This document shows, piece by piece, positions 1-11,900 of a stretch of DNA of 64,000 nt. The DNA is from Henricia sp. BOLD:AAB3569 (lineage: Eukaryota; Echinodermata; Asteroidea; Spinulosida; Echinasteridae): contig JBBELK010000992.1 in NCBI GenBank assembly GCA_037783545.1, forward strand, positions 186,001 through 250,000. Reading direction: 5' to 3'. Position 1 is the stretch's first letter. Each line of letters begins with the position of its first letter. The notes under the pieces are model-generated. The model ran no database searches, was not told the origin of the DNA, and worked only from the letters and a program-made list of their open reading frames with translations. The translations under genes and the position numbers were made by a program.

Positions 1-720
1 GTCAAACAAACCTAAACCATCATGGGTTACAAAAGTTTCAGCAAGTTGGAGAAAATTGTGGACACTTGTGCACAGTTGAATGAGATGTTTCTGTGTTTTC
101 CTAAAGTGACATCACCACTTTGCTCATGCATATATGGGTCTGTCCACAGTAATGGGGTACATTTGAAAAATAAGTCAATAATTCCTTTCAGATGTCTTTA
201 GTTTATCTCAGAATTAAAGAAATGCCCTTGTTTTGTTCTCAGGAGATAACTTTTGCCCAAAAAGGTAAGAAATTGCTGCTACAACATACATTTTTGAAAA
301 GCAAGTGTACAAATTTTCCTATTACGTAGGTAACATGGACAGACAATTTTGTGACATTTGTTTCCATCTTTGTTACATGCGTAATAGCAAAATTTGTGCA
401 CGGGGTTTTTACAAATGTATGTTGTAGGACTATTTTTCTTACTCCTTGGTGAAAAAGTTATTTCCTCAGTTTAGCTTGATAATTTAAAGATAAAATTAAG
501 ACATTTGAAGTGAACTGGGACCTAAGATCTTGAATGTTACAGAATTGTACCCCATTACTGTGGACAGACCCATATGTAAATGTATATGAGCACAAAAATA
601 AAAAAACCCAAACAACTTTCAAGTAGGGTTTTTATTATTTTAAATTAATGGACTAGTTCCATAGCACAGATTTCATTGACAAAATACCATTTCAGGCGCC
701 CTTTAAAACATGTATTTTAT
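1..720. repeat. Dispersed repeat D, copy 1 (edge-truncated)
   Basis: The stretches 1-130 and 590-710 match 60847-60980 and 61010-61140 closely, in the same order and strand. The two copies therefore sit at opposite ends of the window. Copy 1 is split by the MITE at 135-572. Family unknown; no coding potential seen. Confidence 0.75.
135..572. mobile_element. TA-flanked MITE (Tc1/mariner-like)
   Basis: A 438-bp element with about 25-bp terminal inverted repeats starting TGGGTCTGTCCACAGTAATG. TA dinucleotides flank both ends (133-134, 573-574). The matching empty site is in repeat D copy 2 near 60980. The TA target and TGGGTC ends suggest a Tc1/mariner-type non-autonomous element. There is no transposase. 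Confidence 0.75.
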
Positions 721-2949
721 AAATATGACATGGTGGATTTCAAACACGTAAATATTGCCAAAAACGTAACCCATAATACACTGTACATGCAAAACCATCT
801 GCTGAATAAATAGTCACATCTATTAAAATGTTTTGCTGTTGCAGAGAGTACATCATGAAGAAATATTAATTATAATTAAACTCCTTAACTGCCATGCGTA
901 AACATTATCAAATTACACTGGGTAAACTGTTAAAAATATAAATATGAATACCTGTATACAGAATATATGGTTCAATCATAGAATATCGTAAAATGTCCTG
1001 AATCGATGATGTCTTTGATTATAAAAAAATGCATATATTTAAAGCTGTACAGATCCCAAAGCAAAAGTAAGATATAGTTTGTATCTGTCATCAGCTGCTT
1101 TAAAATTATAATAAGATCTAGTACACAATGCAGTTTGTGTGAAATATTGTTTTCGAAATGGCGCACAGCAAAAAATGCTACGAAAATAGATGTAGCTTGC
1201 ACATGCATACAAAATATGAAACACAAAATATAAATATTACATTGAATCAGTATGACGAGCATTATATAATGCAACACACTGTCTTAATTTGCAGGTTTGG
1301 TCTTTGGTTTGGGGATTTAAAATTAACTGTAACCTACAGCTACATAAAAAAGAAAACTCTACAAAGGAAAAGTATAAAAACTGCTGCTTTCAATAATCTC
1401 ATCTAAATATTTACTCAGATAATATAAATGTGAACCAATGATGGTATTGGTAGTGATGATGACGGTGGCTCAGCCGCTATAGCCTGGCTGGGTGGCTTAA
1501 CCTACATGTACACTTAAGAGATGTACAATGAGAAAGTTTTGAATTACTTTAAGTCAGTTAGTACATGTATTCTTCTTGGAAATACTACCATGCAAGGACA
1601 CCCACGGAGACCTCTTGCGCTAAACATATGCATTTGACCCTTTGAAATTAAATGGTCTGTGCATTTGTATACAAATGGTATTTTTGTCACCCACATTTTG
1701 CCCAAGGGGTGGGGATTTTGTAACGCAAAAAGGTAGGATAGTCAGGGGGTGGAACATTAATGATAGGTGCATTACTAAAGAAAATCGTTCACGTTCAGTT
1801 TCAGCCATTGCACTGTCACACCTTTACTAATATTATGGGTCATGTCCCACTTGTAAATTCTTTCCTGGGCAAATGCTGGGGATTTTTGTCGCCTACATTT
1901 TTCCGGGTGGCTTGATTAGGGACTTGGAACAAGATTGAAAATGTCGCATAACATTTCAGACTATATCCTGTAAATTCCAAAACTATACTCTCCAACAAAA
2001 GAAACTGTGCATGGTAAAAATTGCTGTATTTTTTCAAGAAGGTGGAAAATAAACACCAAATTTACAGACAATATTCTCTGACATTGTTAGAAAAAGGTTA
2101 TGCACTAAAAACCTGCTCATGGCATAGTGCAGGACTTAGGCATTCCTGGGTGTTGATTTCACAATAGGGGTCCTACACAGGTTGTTATGTAACAGAATTC
2201 CATAAAGTTCAGGGTCCTATTTCATAAAGCCCATTTAGAAACATTCCTAAATAAACATTCTTAACTCATGCGTTTAAAGATAGGAAAAATTAAATTGTAT
2301 TGTTCCTAAATCCACTTAAGAATGTTTTTAACTTTTGTGAAACAGGACCCAGGTCTCCTTAGCAAGCTGTATAAAAGGACTACCCAAAAGTCAATATTCT
2401 CTTTCATGCGCGTGTCATTGGCTCCATGAGGCGAAGATGCACAGCAGTGATTAATGCACAAGGGGGACACACTCGATACTGACTTTGTGACTTCAATATT
2501 GGCAAGTCAGTTTTCAGCAACCTCTGAGAACACGAAGAACACATTTTGTACATTTCAAGTTCGGTTAACCATTTGAAAGATTTCATGGACTTTCATTAAG
2601 AGTTTATTCCAGCGAGTTATCTGCCATGGCTGAAAAAATACAGCAATTTTTATCATGCACAGTTTCTTTTGTTGGAGAGTATACATTCATCGCGTAAATT
2701 GAGCAAGTGGTAGCCAAGATATGTAAATTTCTTAGAAATCGGCCGTTTTCACGGCAAAAGAGTTTGAAAAATGTGATTTCCCCACCTTTCTATAGGGATG
2801 TACAGTGATTACGGTGAAGGATTAGTGATGTCCATGAAACAAATACTGTGTAAACCACACTGACATCAACCAGGACGAAATAATGACAAACAAAGTCGAT
2901 GCGACAGTGGGCAAAGCAACGTTATTGTTGACGTACCTGAGTGAAGCCA
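721..2949. other. Intron sequence with no recognised feature
   Basis: AT-rich non-coding DNA downstream of ACSBG exon j. Two similar short stretches (around 1670-1720 and 1870-1910) share a tttttgtc.cc.acattttgccc pattern, suggesting an old duplicated repeat. No exon resembling the missing ACSBG C-terminus was found. Confidence 0.4.
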
Positions 2950-3804
2950 CACTGTAAAAATAGATTAGTCATTGGTGGCCCTAAATTCGTCAAAATGACT
3001 ATTTTCAGCTAGTCACACTCACATGACTAATTTTTTCGCTTCGTGACTAATTTGAAGTCGCCGGTGACCAATTCAATGTAGTCATTGTCTGATGATATGA
3101 CTAATTAAGATAAGTCCTTCGGATAGACAGATAGGCTGTTTTTAATGTGAAATCAAAAACAGAGACGTTCCAAACTTGTTTAAACAAAGCTTTTCAACAA
3201 AAATCTGATTACTACAACACTTTTTTCTTGAAATACCAATTATTTCCGTCTTAATTTAAAAGGGAAAGTACATTTTACTCGATTTTAAATTGATATGGCG
3301 ATCGTACGATAGTAAAAACAAGGACTCTGTACTTTTAAAAAACATTAATTTAAGCAAAATGCGTTTTTTAAGCGAATTGCGTTTAAAATTTGTTGCCGTC
3401 TTGACTAATCACAATTAGTCTCCTGACGTTTTCACACATACCCACACGAACTGCGAGCTTGCTATTGGCTAATAAGCCAAGCTGGTACTCCTGCTAGACC
3501 GCGCGGCCAGCGTTCACATCACGTGTACCAGTGGAAATTCACGAACGGCTGTGCTGTGCTGGCTGCCGCCATTGTTTTACTGCAACGTGGCGTGACAAGT
3601 TTGATTGTGAACGTAATACCACGAGCCTATCATCGTCAAAACAAATGAATCGAGTGTCTCAGAAGAGGAATCAATAGAGTAACAACAAGAGATGTCCTCT
3701 GCAGTTGCAAGGTGAGACATTTAAATGATTTTGATCCGATCTGGATGGTTTCAAAAACTTGAGTTTTAACGTATACAGATTATGATAATTACGATGTTGA
3801 ATAG

Positions 3805-4055
3805 GTCAACTCGTACGCGAACCAACTCGTACGCGAGTTAACTCGTACTCAAGTTGGTCAAGTCGTACACATGCCAACTCGTACACGTGCCAACTCGTAC
3901 ACACACCAACTCGTACACACACCTGGCCAACTCGTACGCGCACCAACTCGTACACGAGTTGGTTGGCGTACGAGTTGGCACGCGTACGAGTCAACTCGGC
4001 CGTTTGCCAATTGACCAACCAACTCGACCATTGTACCAACTCGACCAGTGTGAAT
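3805..4055. repeat. CAACTCGTAC minisatellite
   Basis: About ten degenerate units of roughly 16-17 bp built on CCAACTCGTACAC, ending in a CCAACTCGACCATTG block. The last block is also present at 10690-10750. It creates open frames on both strands that should not be read as genes. Confidence 0.75.
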
Positions 4056-4167
4056 TTCCTAATAAAACCGCGGTATTTATTACCAAGTAAAGAGTATGGA
4101 GGAGGGGAAGTATTTCATGTCATTGTATGTTAATTGTTCTTTTGTGATCTTTCATTTTCAATTTCAG

Positions 4168-4277
4168 AGGCGGTGTGTTATCATTATAATCACTGGCATT
4201 CCTAATACTAGCTACCGAGCGGGAGAGAGAATCAGAGATGACCCATCAATTGTTGCTCTAGCTTTGCAGAATAGAGG
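4168..4277 (+). other. Possible exon inside the CACTG element
   Basis: An open stretch reading RRCVIIIITGIPNTSYRAGE, then RIRDDPSIVALALQNR. It lies between a good acceptor (tttcaatttcag) and a donor (GG|GTGAAT). An acceptor at 5131-5132 would add a short in-phase end with stop at 5161-5163. Upstream, 3700-3720 holds an ATG-led segment ending AAG|GTGAGA, but it does not join in the open phase. Not recognised; it may be a remnant of the element's own gene, a captured host exon or chance. Confidence 0.25.
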
Positions 4278-4492
4278 GTGAATACATCAGTTTTTCTTGC
4301 AAAAATGTGTTTCTGGAGAAAGAATTGGAAAGTTGATCATGGCTTCAGTTCAGACCCATGAGACCTTTGTGTGTAGAACATGACAGGCTGAAAATTTTCA
4401 AAGTTTTTCTTCACAAAATCTTTTTCCACGTTCAAAGTTTTGATTTGTTTCCATCAAATCTGCACATTCCAATGCCAAATGAGTCATAGCTC

Positions 4493-4868
4493 AATAGACC
4501 TATGACATAATGACGTAATCGCGGTGCATTATGGGTGAAAAGTAGGGACGAAATTGCTGCATCGCTAGTTTGCACAATTATTGCAGGGCCATTTTCGCCG
4601 CCTTTTGAGGCCTTAACAGTTAAAACCATAGTTCCGGCTTCCATCGTGGGTTTAAAACTTACGCAGGCACAACTAAGTTGACACGAACCATTTTAGAAAT
4701 TTACGATGTTTGTTTTTGACGTTTTTTTTGCCAGCGAAGTGGTTAGTAAAGTTTACAAAGTTACGTGCATAATACACAAAGTTCACAAACTAGTGATTTC
4801 GTCCCCACTTCTCACCCATAATGCACCGCGGTAAACATCGCGTGACGTCATTACGTTTCAGGTCTATT
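4493..4868. mobile_element. Inverted-repeat MITE (AATAGACCT family), copy 1
   Basis: A 376-bp element with long inverted ends starting AATAGACCT and containing GCGGTGCATTATGGGTGA on both arms. A longer relative lies at 12570-13730. No coding sequence. The target duplication is not clear. Confidence 0.75.
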
Positions 4869-5589
4869 GGTAGGGCATTTGCAGGTCTGCGGTTTGAGTC
4901 CCGGTGGACCCAAGTTGCTTTTCACTGCATCCAGATTTCACAAACTCACGGACATTGATCAACATTTGTATGGAATACTTTCACCTCGGCAGTCCCTGGG
5001 TCATAAATCCCCCCAAAAAAATCACTTGCTAAAAACAAAAATCTGATCAACTTGCTAACTCTTACCGCTTGAACTGTATCTGCTTTTTGAACACAGTTTT
5101 AGATTTTCTGTTTTCTTTTTTTTTAATTACAGGATGATGGAGTGCCTTGTACGTTACGGGTGATGCCACTACCCTCAACCTCGGCACATCAATGCAGTTT
5201 TATATCCTTAATGACATCATGGTTACGTCGGCAAGTTCTTTCCTAAAAGCTGCAGTGATTGAATTTAATTGATGTTCATCCAAAAGGTGATCTTGAACAT
5301 CCAAGACAACACGAAAGTGCATCGCTGTGTGATTTTGTAATTTAAAAGGTTAAACAATCTTCATTAAACCTTAAACCTTTAGGATGTTTGTTTAGCCTTA
5401 CTGGTCCACCTGTAGGGCCATCGAAAAGTTGTCAACATTTTTACACTTCCGACTCGGATAGTACTTTTCAAGAACCCCTCCCTCCCCTGAAATACACTAC
5501 AAAGTGTCAACCTCCTACACATTCCTCTAGCCACCCCCTTTCAACGCTTTGCAGAACGTTGAAAATGCTTACAACTTTGGACGGCCTTT

Positions 5590-6423
5590 GGCTCATTCCG
5601 TGTCAGTTCAACTCGCTTTTGGACCTGACCATCACAAATTGAAATGGAATCTGGTGTGCTGATTTCACTCCTTCGAAAAATGGTTAGTTTTTTTATTTCT
5701 TAGCTTAAGATGTTAGGAACATTTCCAGAAATATTTGGAATGGGCACTCTTACAGTTTTGGAGTTATATGATTATTTGAACATTGGCTAACATGTAAATT
5801 ACACTGTAATGTGTACATGATGTAGTACTGCATGTAGTTTACATGTTATTTCACCCTTTAGTGGGACCATACTCGTACCGTAAGCTTCATTTATTTCAGC
5901 CTACCGGCTAAGAAGTTCATTAAACCCATTTAATAAATGTTAATGTGAAACCAAATACTGATACCAACATCATCATTGAGTCTTTGCCTCTATATAGTGG
6001 CCACATTGTTCACATGGATTATACATATCACATGCAGTACTACACATTACACTACAATGTATGTATGTATACTTGTATACTGTAAATGTTTTTTACATGT
6101 TATTTACATGTTATGTACATGTTATTTACTTGTTAGCCAATTTTAAAGTAATCATAATTCAAAACCGCAAGAGTGCCCATCCCTAATCTGTCTGGAAATG
6201 TTCTTCACATATTAAGCTAACTTATAAAATAAAAGCATTTTTGTCAATCAGGGTCAAAGGTTATAAATTCACATAACTCTTGTGTAAGAGATACAATTTT
6301 GATGCTTTTATGAAATGGCCATTTCAAAAGCTTCAGAGTTTCTCAAGGAGTCAAATCAGCACACCAAATTTAATTTTAATCCGTGATGGTCAGGTCCAAA
6401 AGCGTTGACACGGAATGACCCCC
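5590..6423. mobile_element. Foldback element, 834 bp, arms about 380 bp
   Basis: The whole element is an imperfect palindrome. Ends read GG.TCATTCCGTGTCA, then CTTTTGGACCTGACCATCAC on both arms, and farther in ATGGGCACTCTT pairs with its complement near 6170. The loop region is rich in ACATGTTA. A related end lies at 11466. Confidence 0.8.
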
Positions 6424-6789
6424 TTTAATCATTATTACATGTACATGTATACAGTCAAACTTTAAATAAGATGTCCTTGTATCAGGAACCATGTATTGAT
6501 CACGTTCACAGATGCCATCTTCGTAGGAAAAAAATGCTACTGCGTATTAAACGATATCAAGACAAGTACGCGCATGCACATGCTGTAACATGTTCCAAAC
6601 ACGCGCGCGTGTTGCTCGAAATTTGTTCGAAATACGGCACAGCCGATGCGCGTCACAAAAAAATACGCTCAAAATTCTGATGCACGTTGCGATTTGTAGG
6701 AAGTGACGTCATTTGAACGTGATCAATTGTATAGGAGATGAAATCAATATAAAAGTGGATGCTAAATGTTACTGTCTATTATGCATACC

Positions 6790-6952
6790 GGTACAGTCGA
6801 ACACTGATTATAAAAGCACTGTTATTACAAAGTAATGCTTATAAGAAGGAAATGTTTCAGTTCCAAGACTTTTCCTTTGTTTTCAAGACTGATAAGGTAA
6901 TTTACAAAGTCCAAAGGACCTTCTATCGTCAGTGTTCGACCGTATTGTTTTG
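6790..6952. mobile_element. Small inverted-repeat element
   Basis: About 165 bp bounded by inverted copies of CGGTCGAACACTGA (left arm slightly diverged). No coding sequence. Possibly a tiny MITE. Confidence 0.45.
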
Positions 6953-7148
6953 TGAAATAGAGGCTTTTAACATCCTGCTATATCTTAATAATGGTTCAAT
7001 TGTGTGCATCTGCTTTCGGTGTGATGCACCTTTTGCGGGACTTTGATGCTCTGAAAGGATGAATGTGCATTGCACCATAAGCTTGGCTGACTCTGGGATT
7101 TTGATATTAGACAGTGTGTGCTACGCATCAACAACTTTTTACAAAGTA

Positions 7149-7797
7149 TAATGGGTCGTATGAATAAAAAGTAGTAAATACTAAGAAGTATTAGCAAAAA
7201 GTAAAAGAATTTACTTCAAAGTAGAAGCATTCAGTAAAAGCATCTTCTACATTCCGTATGAATAATCTTATTCTTTTACTGCAAAGCACTCACTTAATTC
7301 TTTGTAGTAAATGCTTCTGCAAATCATGCTGCGTGCATGGCCGAATGACTTTGAAGAAATAAAACTATTTCCTTTGTGTTGTAAAACCATTCACGTACAC
7401 CCCACACACACGCACATAGTCACACAAGCAGTATTAGGTTAGAAGTTAGAGTTAAATCTAAAATCTACAAGTCAGCCATGAGTGATGTTGATTCTGACCA
7501 TCATGCCATTTCTCCCGTTGAGTCCTTACTTCTCTATTCATAAGGTAGCTCTGGAGCTACCTTGACAAAGGACAAGTAATTACTTGCAATTTGTAGTATC
7601 TGCCTCCTTTTATTCATACGGAGTTAAGTAAACGCTAAAAAGAAAAGCAAATGTTTTTTATGTACAAGTAAATACTTTTAACATTTAGAAAATACTTTCT
7701 AGTAAACGCTTTTACTCATTTTTATTCATACGGATGGTAGTAAATACTACAAATATTGAAGTAAAAGCAAATACTACTTTTTATTCATACGACCCAA
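7149..7797. mobile_element. MITE with GGGTCGTATGAATAAAAAGT ends
   Basis: A 649-bp element with 24-bp near-perfect inverted ends, flanked by AAT on both sides (possible 3-bp target duplication). The end motif ATTCATACG recurs internally near 7258, 7613 and 7725 next to AGTAAA(T/C)(A/G)CT words, so the end sequence has been multiplied inside the element. Confidence 0.75.
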
Positions 7798-8755
7798 TAT
7801 CACCATATTTTTGTAGGGTTATTATATTCAAGGTTTTGTGGCAGTTTGCCCGCCAATCTTTACAAAGACCAGTATTATATTTTGTTCAATACAAATTTTT
7901 CTTCAATGAAAACATGAGACTTAAAACGTCCTTTTTCTAACACTTTGGAGCATCTACTGTATAGTGTATATTTGTTTATTTTATTAGAGTGCTAAAGAGT
8001 ATGTATTATTTTTGTATTTTCAGTCCACAAGTATAGTACTTGTATTAATGGAATACATATACAGTATTAGTTCATTGAACACTTTTGTGTGTGTGTGTGT
8101 GGTTTTTTCGGCAGGGAGGTCTTTAGTCATGTGACAAATTACATTAGTCATCACTTTGAAAGACTAACAGTAAAAGTCACATGACTAGTTGCTTAGTCGT
8201 ATGAGACATCGCATGGTTTAGTCACAGGACTAACAAAAACTAGTCACATCTGACCAAAAAATGACTAATATTTTTTAGTCACATGATCTCTATGACTAAT
8301 TTAAGTTAGTCGTATGAGACATCGCGTAGGACTAATTTTTATTAGTCAAAATGACTAATCTTTTTTTACAGTGCATCTTTACTGTGTCAGATGCAAGTCA
8401 TGTGACAAAACCAACGTCAGGTGACAGAATATAGCCAATCATGCATGGCAAGTGTCATCCAAGCTCGGTGTTGGGTGACGTCACGCGCTTCGTAGGATAT
8501 GCTGCGAAGTTTAGCAGTGGTTGGAGCGGGAAAACTAAAGTAGCGCGCAAAGCATTGCTAAAGGAGTGTAATAAAACCCAAGCAACCAGATACTTTTAAG
8601 CGTTAAGGGGCTGCAACCCTTGCAGGTACATGTACCCATTTACTCATGGGTTGAGAAAGGTAACTTATATGGTACAAGCACATACATGAAATTGTGATAG
8701 AAACCCATACTCGTCAATATTAAACAAGATCTTGAGTTTAACATGCCAACGATAC

Positions 8756-8906
8756 CTTTAATCCTTCCAGTGATGTACAGGAATCCCCGCTCATCTACAT
8801 ATCCCAGGTCCCCCGAGTGTAACCAGCCATCCTGGTCTATTGCTTCTCTTGTTTGGTCTTCCATGTTGAGGTAGCCCATAAATACATGACGGCCGCTGTA
8901 GCAAAC
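8756..8906 (-). CDS. ACSBG: ACSBG coding exon j (last in window)
   Basis: 151 bp, acceptor gcctttaacag, donor AAAG|GTATCG. It encodes VCYSGRHVFMGYLNMEDQTR, then DQDGWLHSGDLGYVDERGFL and YITGRIK. The SGD and GRIK motifs (ribose contact and hinge region) are intact. It ends with the first base of the next codon, expected to be Glu in this family. The following exon is beyond the left edge. Confidence 0.95.
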
Positions 8907-11900
8907 CTGTTAAAGGCAGTATGCACAATTGGTTTTTGCGATAAGTCTTATTACCCGACGTTGCGATACGTTTTATTACCCGTCCGAGTGGTGTACATAC
9001 ATGCGATATTTTTTTACATCAAAACACCAATCATTTAATATATGTTGGTGTTAATTTGTGGATCATATGAACAAAAAAAAAACTGCCATTATCAATGTAT
9101 GGCCAGGTTCTTTGATGTGCCTATTGATTGAAGGAATCCTACATATTTGACGTGCCTATTAAAGGAATTATAAGTTTTAGTCTAATAGCTTAACCCTTTG
9201 CTTACCAATGTCGAGTTTACTCGACCACACAACACATTAAGCTTGCTTACCACTGACCTCATAGGTTTTCACACGTTTGCCCATACATGTGGTACACAAT
9301 AAACATGTGGCAATAAACAATGCGGTATGCAAAGGGTTAATGGCTTTTGCAGGTTGCCCTCTTGAAGGAGCAAAGGCAGACGATTAATCTCACTTCTAAA
9401 ACAACTTCAAAGCCAGTCTTCTAATTTCATGGAGTGAATGCTAATTCTCTTTACTTTTCTTAACTGTTTAACCACCTGTGGCGGCGGGAGCGGGGGGGGG
9501 GGGGGGGGGGGGTGGAAATTGCCCGACCCCCCCACTTTTTCGACCTGGGGGTGCATGGCCCCACCACTTTTTCAGTGTTATTATTTCGTTTCTTTCAACC
9601 TGTATTTTCTCCAAATTTATTCTTAAAGAACTAATAGGTGAAATAAAATAAACATCAATCTAATTATACTGGTAACTGGATACAAATTATTAATGCCAGC
9701 ATATTCCCTTGTATTTCTGTATTTAAATAAGTGAGAATACGCCAGCACCACTGAATCGTGTATGTGATCAGGGGCAGATCCAGGAGGCGCGTCCTAAAAA
9801 TAAACAAAAACCTATCCGTTTTGTTTAAATTATCGGTAACATTTGCAACCGTTTGGGTATCTGCCTCATATGACATCACACTTTTGCCTGCTTAAAGTGG
9901 TTAAACAGCTATAGTATCCCCACGTCCACATGTTTTAGGTTTTCCTGTTTATCATGGAGGTGTATGTGTCTACAACACCATCACAACTTTTTTTTCCACC
10001 AACAATCGACAGCCTTTTGCTTAAAACGCAAAGCAGATCGGACCCTCTTCACCCGAAATTTTGAAACGCTCGAGGTCACTTGGTTTGTTGATAAACAGAG
10101 TTTTGACGTCATCCTGAAAAGAACACAAAACGGACTGTGTAGTATTGAATGGAAAATATACGAAGTGTATGTTCATCATGCCTGTTTCGTCCTTGTAATT
10201 CAAATTACAAACGTGAAAAATACTTTGTGTAATAGGACATTATTATTATCTTTCTGTGACAAAAAAATTTAACTGTGGCTTACAATGATGCTTTTTTGAA
10301 GTAAATTTCAGTGCATCGCGGCTGTTGGTTTTGACACAAACGGCAGTTATAAAATTGAAAAGCAATAATGATTATTGGGTATGAATTTAGGAGTTGAATT
10401 CCACATCTTGTTATGACCTGTAAACCATGAAACAGTGAGAGTTTGATGGGGAAAAAAAAGACGACTGAAACAAAGTTATATGATTTTCACTGAAGCAAAT
10501 GAGTGCCACAGCGGCAGTTGGCAAACGGTCGATCGAGCTGACTCGACTTTGGTTTCAAGTTGGTGCTATATACTACGGCCGAGATGGTCATGTTTGTTCG
10601 AGTCAAGTTGGCAAACAATTGGTGCATTACTAAAAGGAAAAATAAATCTTGAAAATTGTTTAGAGTTGTCCAATGGGTGCAGGTCGACTCAACCGTTTGC
10701 CAACTCGACTCGAAGTTGAACCAACTCGACCGTTGTACCAACTTGACCATTGTTAACGACTTGGAAAACAATATTTTGAGTTAAAACCACTTTCACACAA
10801 CAGACAAGTTACAACATATTTCAAAAATACCTTTGTTGCAAAAATTCATTAAGCGGTTGCTGTTTTATGCTTGTTAAAATGTGTCAAATTTACGTGCGGA
10901 ACCGACAATGAAAATGAATGGACGGCAACAGTCCGTTTCGGTCCCTACGCACACACGGCAGCCTACCCAGTACAAGTTCGCCTACTCCTTCGCGCGACTC
11001 ATTTTCCTCATTCTTGGAAATAAGGAAGAAAATTATTCTTCTCTTTGTTTTCATATTGTCTGGTAAAACATACAACCACGCAACTATATTACTGGGCATA
11101 TCTCTGTTTTTTTTTGGACGAAAACAATTCTTCAAAAAACAACATCTAACAGACGGTTTTCGGAATGTTTGCGTGTAAACGTATGGAGCTGACAATCGTG
11201 TTGACTTATCTTTCTCAGGAATGCGTCAGCACGGGGTCACCCGCATATAATTAATACCTAATGAGCGTGTCAGAAATCGCGAAAATTTCATTTTCGAAAA
11301 CCGCACTTTTGCTAGCGATTTATCCACTTAAAAGGGCAATTTAGAAAGAACTGCGATATAAGCCGGCTAGAGGGATATGTGGACTATCGAAAAAGGTGCA
11401 AATGCTTGATTTTTCTTCAAGGGGGATACTTGCTCTTGAATATGATGACCTTTTACTTATCATAGGTCATTCCGTGTCAAAACAACCAATATTAAGATAT
11501 CTCATTCACGACACCCCTCAGATATTGGTAAACTTTTTTTCAAATCCCAAGTTTTAGCTCAATATCTCCAATGGTTTTTTTTGCAGGCTGCCCTGCTCTT
11601 AAAATTTGAGTGCAATGATCATTTTAGACAAATGTGAATTGATCAATGCAGTCCGTAGCATCTTTAGAGCTACATAACTGTTGTTCTACTAGTGATAATG
11701 AGCTAAACTTGGTTGGCTTGCAGACTACTGACCAGAATGCAAGATTACGCAGTCTGAATCAACAAGTTGTATTATTTTAGTAATAGGCATGCAGACACCC
11801 CAAAAATCCTAATTTATGTAGGGCGCTGACTAATTTTCATTTTTCGGAGGTCCCTATGTCTGAGTTCAATTAGTTTTATGGTTGTAATGTAGTTTTTCTT

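Larger units (their letters stand above)
2950..8373. mobile_element. Large CACTG-ended DNA element (5.4 kb)
   Basis: Both ends carry the inverted repeat CACTGTAAAAA(T/A)AGATTAGTCATT. Inside each end the word TTAGTC/GACTAA recurs many times (2970-3110, 3400-3420, 8130-8360), as subterminal transposase-binding repeats would. CACTG termini recall the CMC (CACTA/Chapaev) superfamily, but no clear target duplication or transposase is visible. Nested inside are elements at 4493-4868, 5590-6423, 6790-6952 and 7149-7797. It could be two fragments of one family rather than one unit. Confidence 0.6.

Noticed and set aside
2404-2586. 60-codon minus-strand frame as the missing ACSBG C-terminal exon
   Set aside because: The peptide does not resemble the expected family segment and lacks suitable splice borders.
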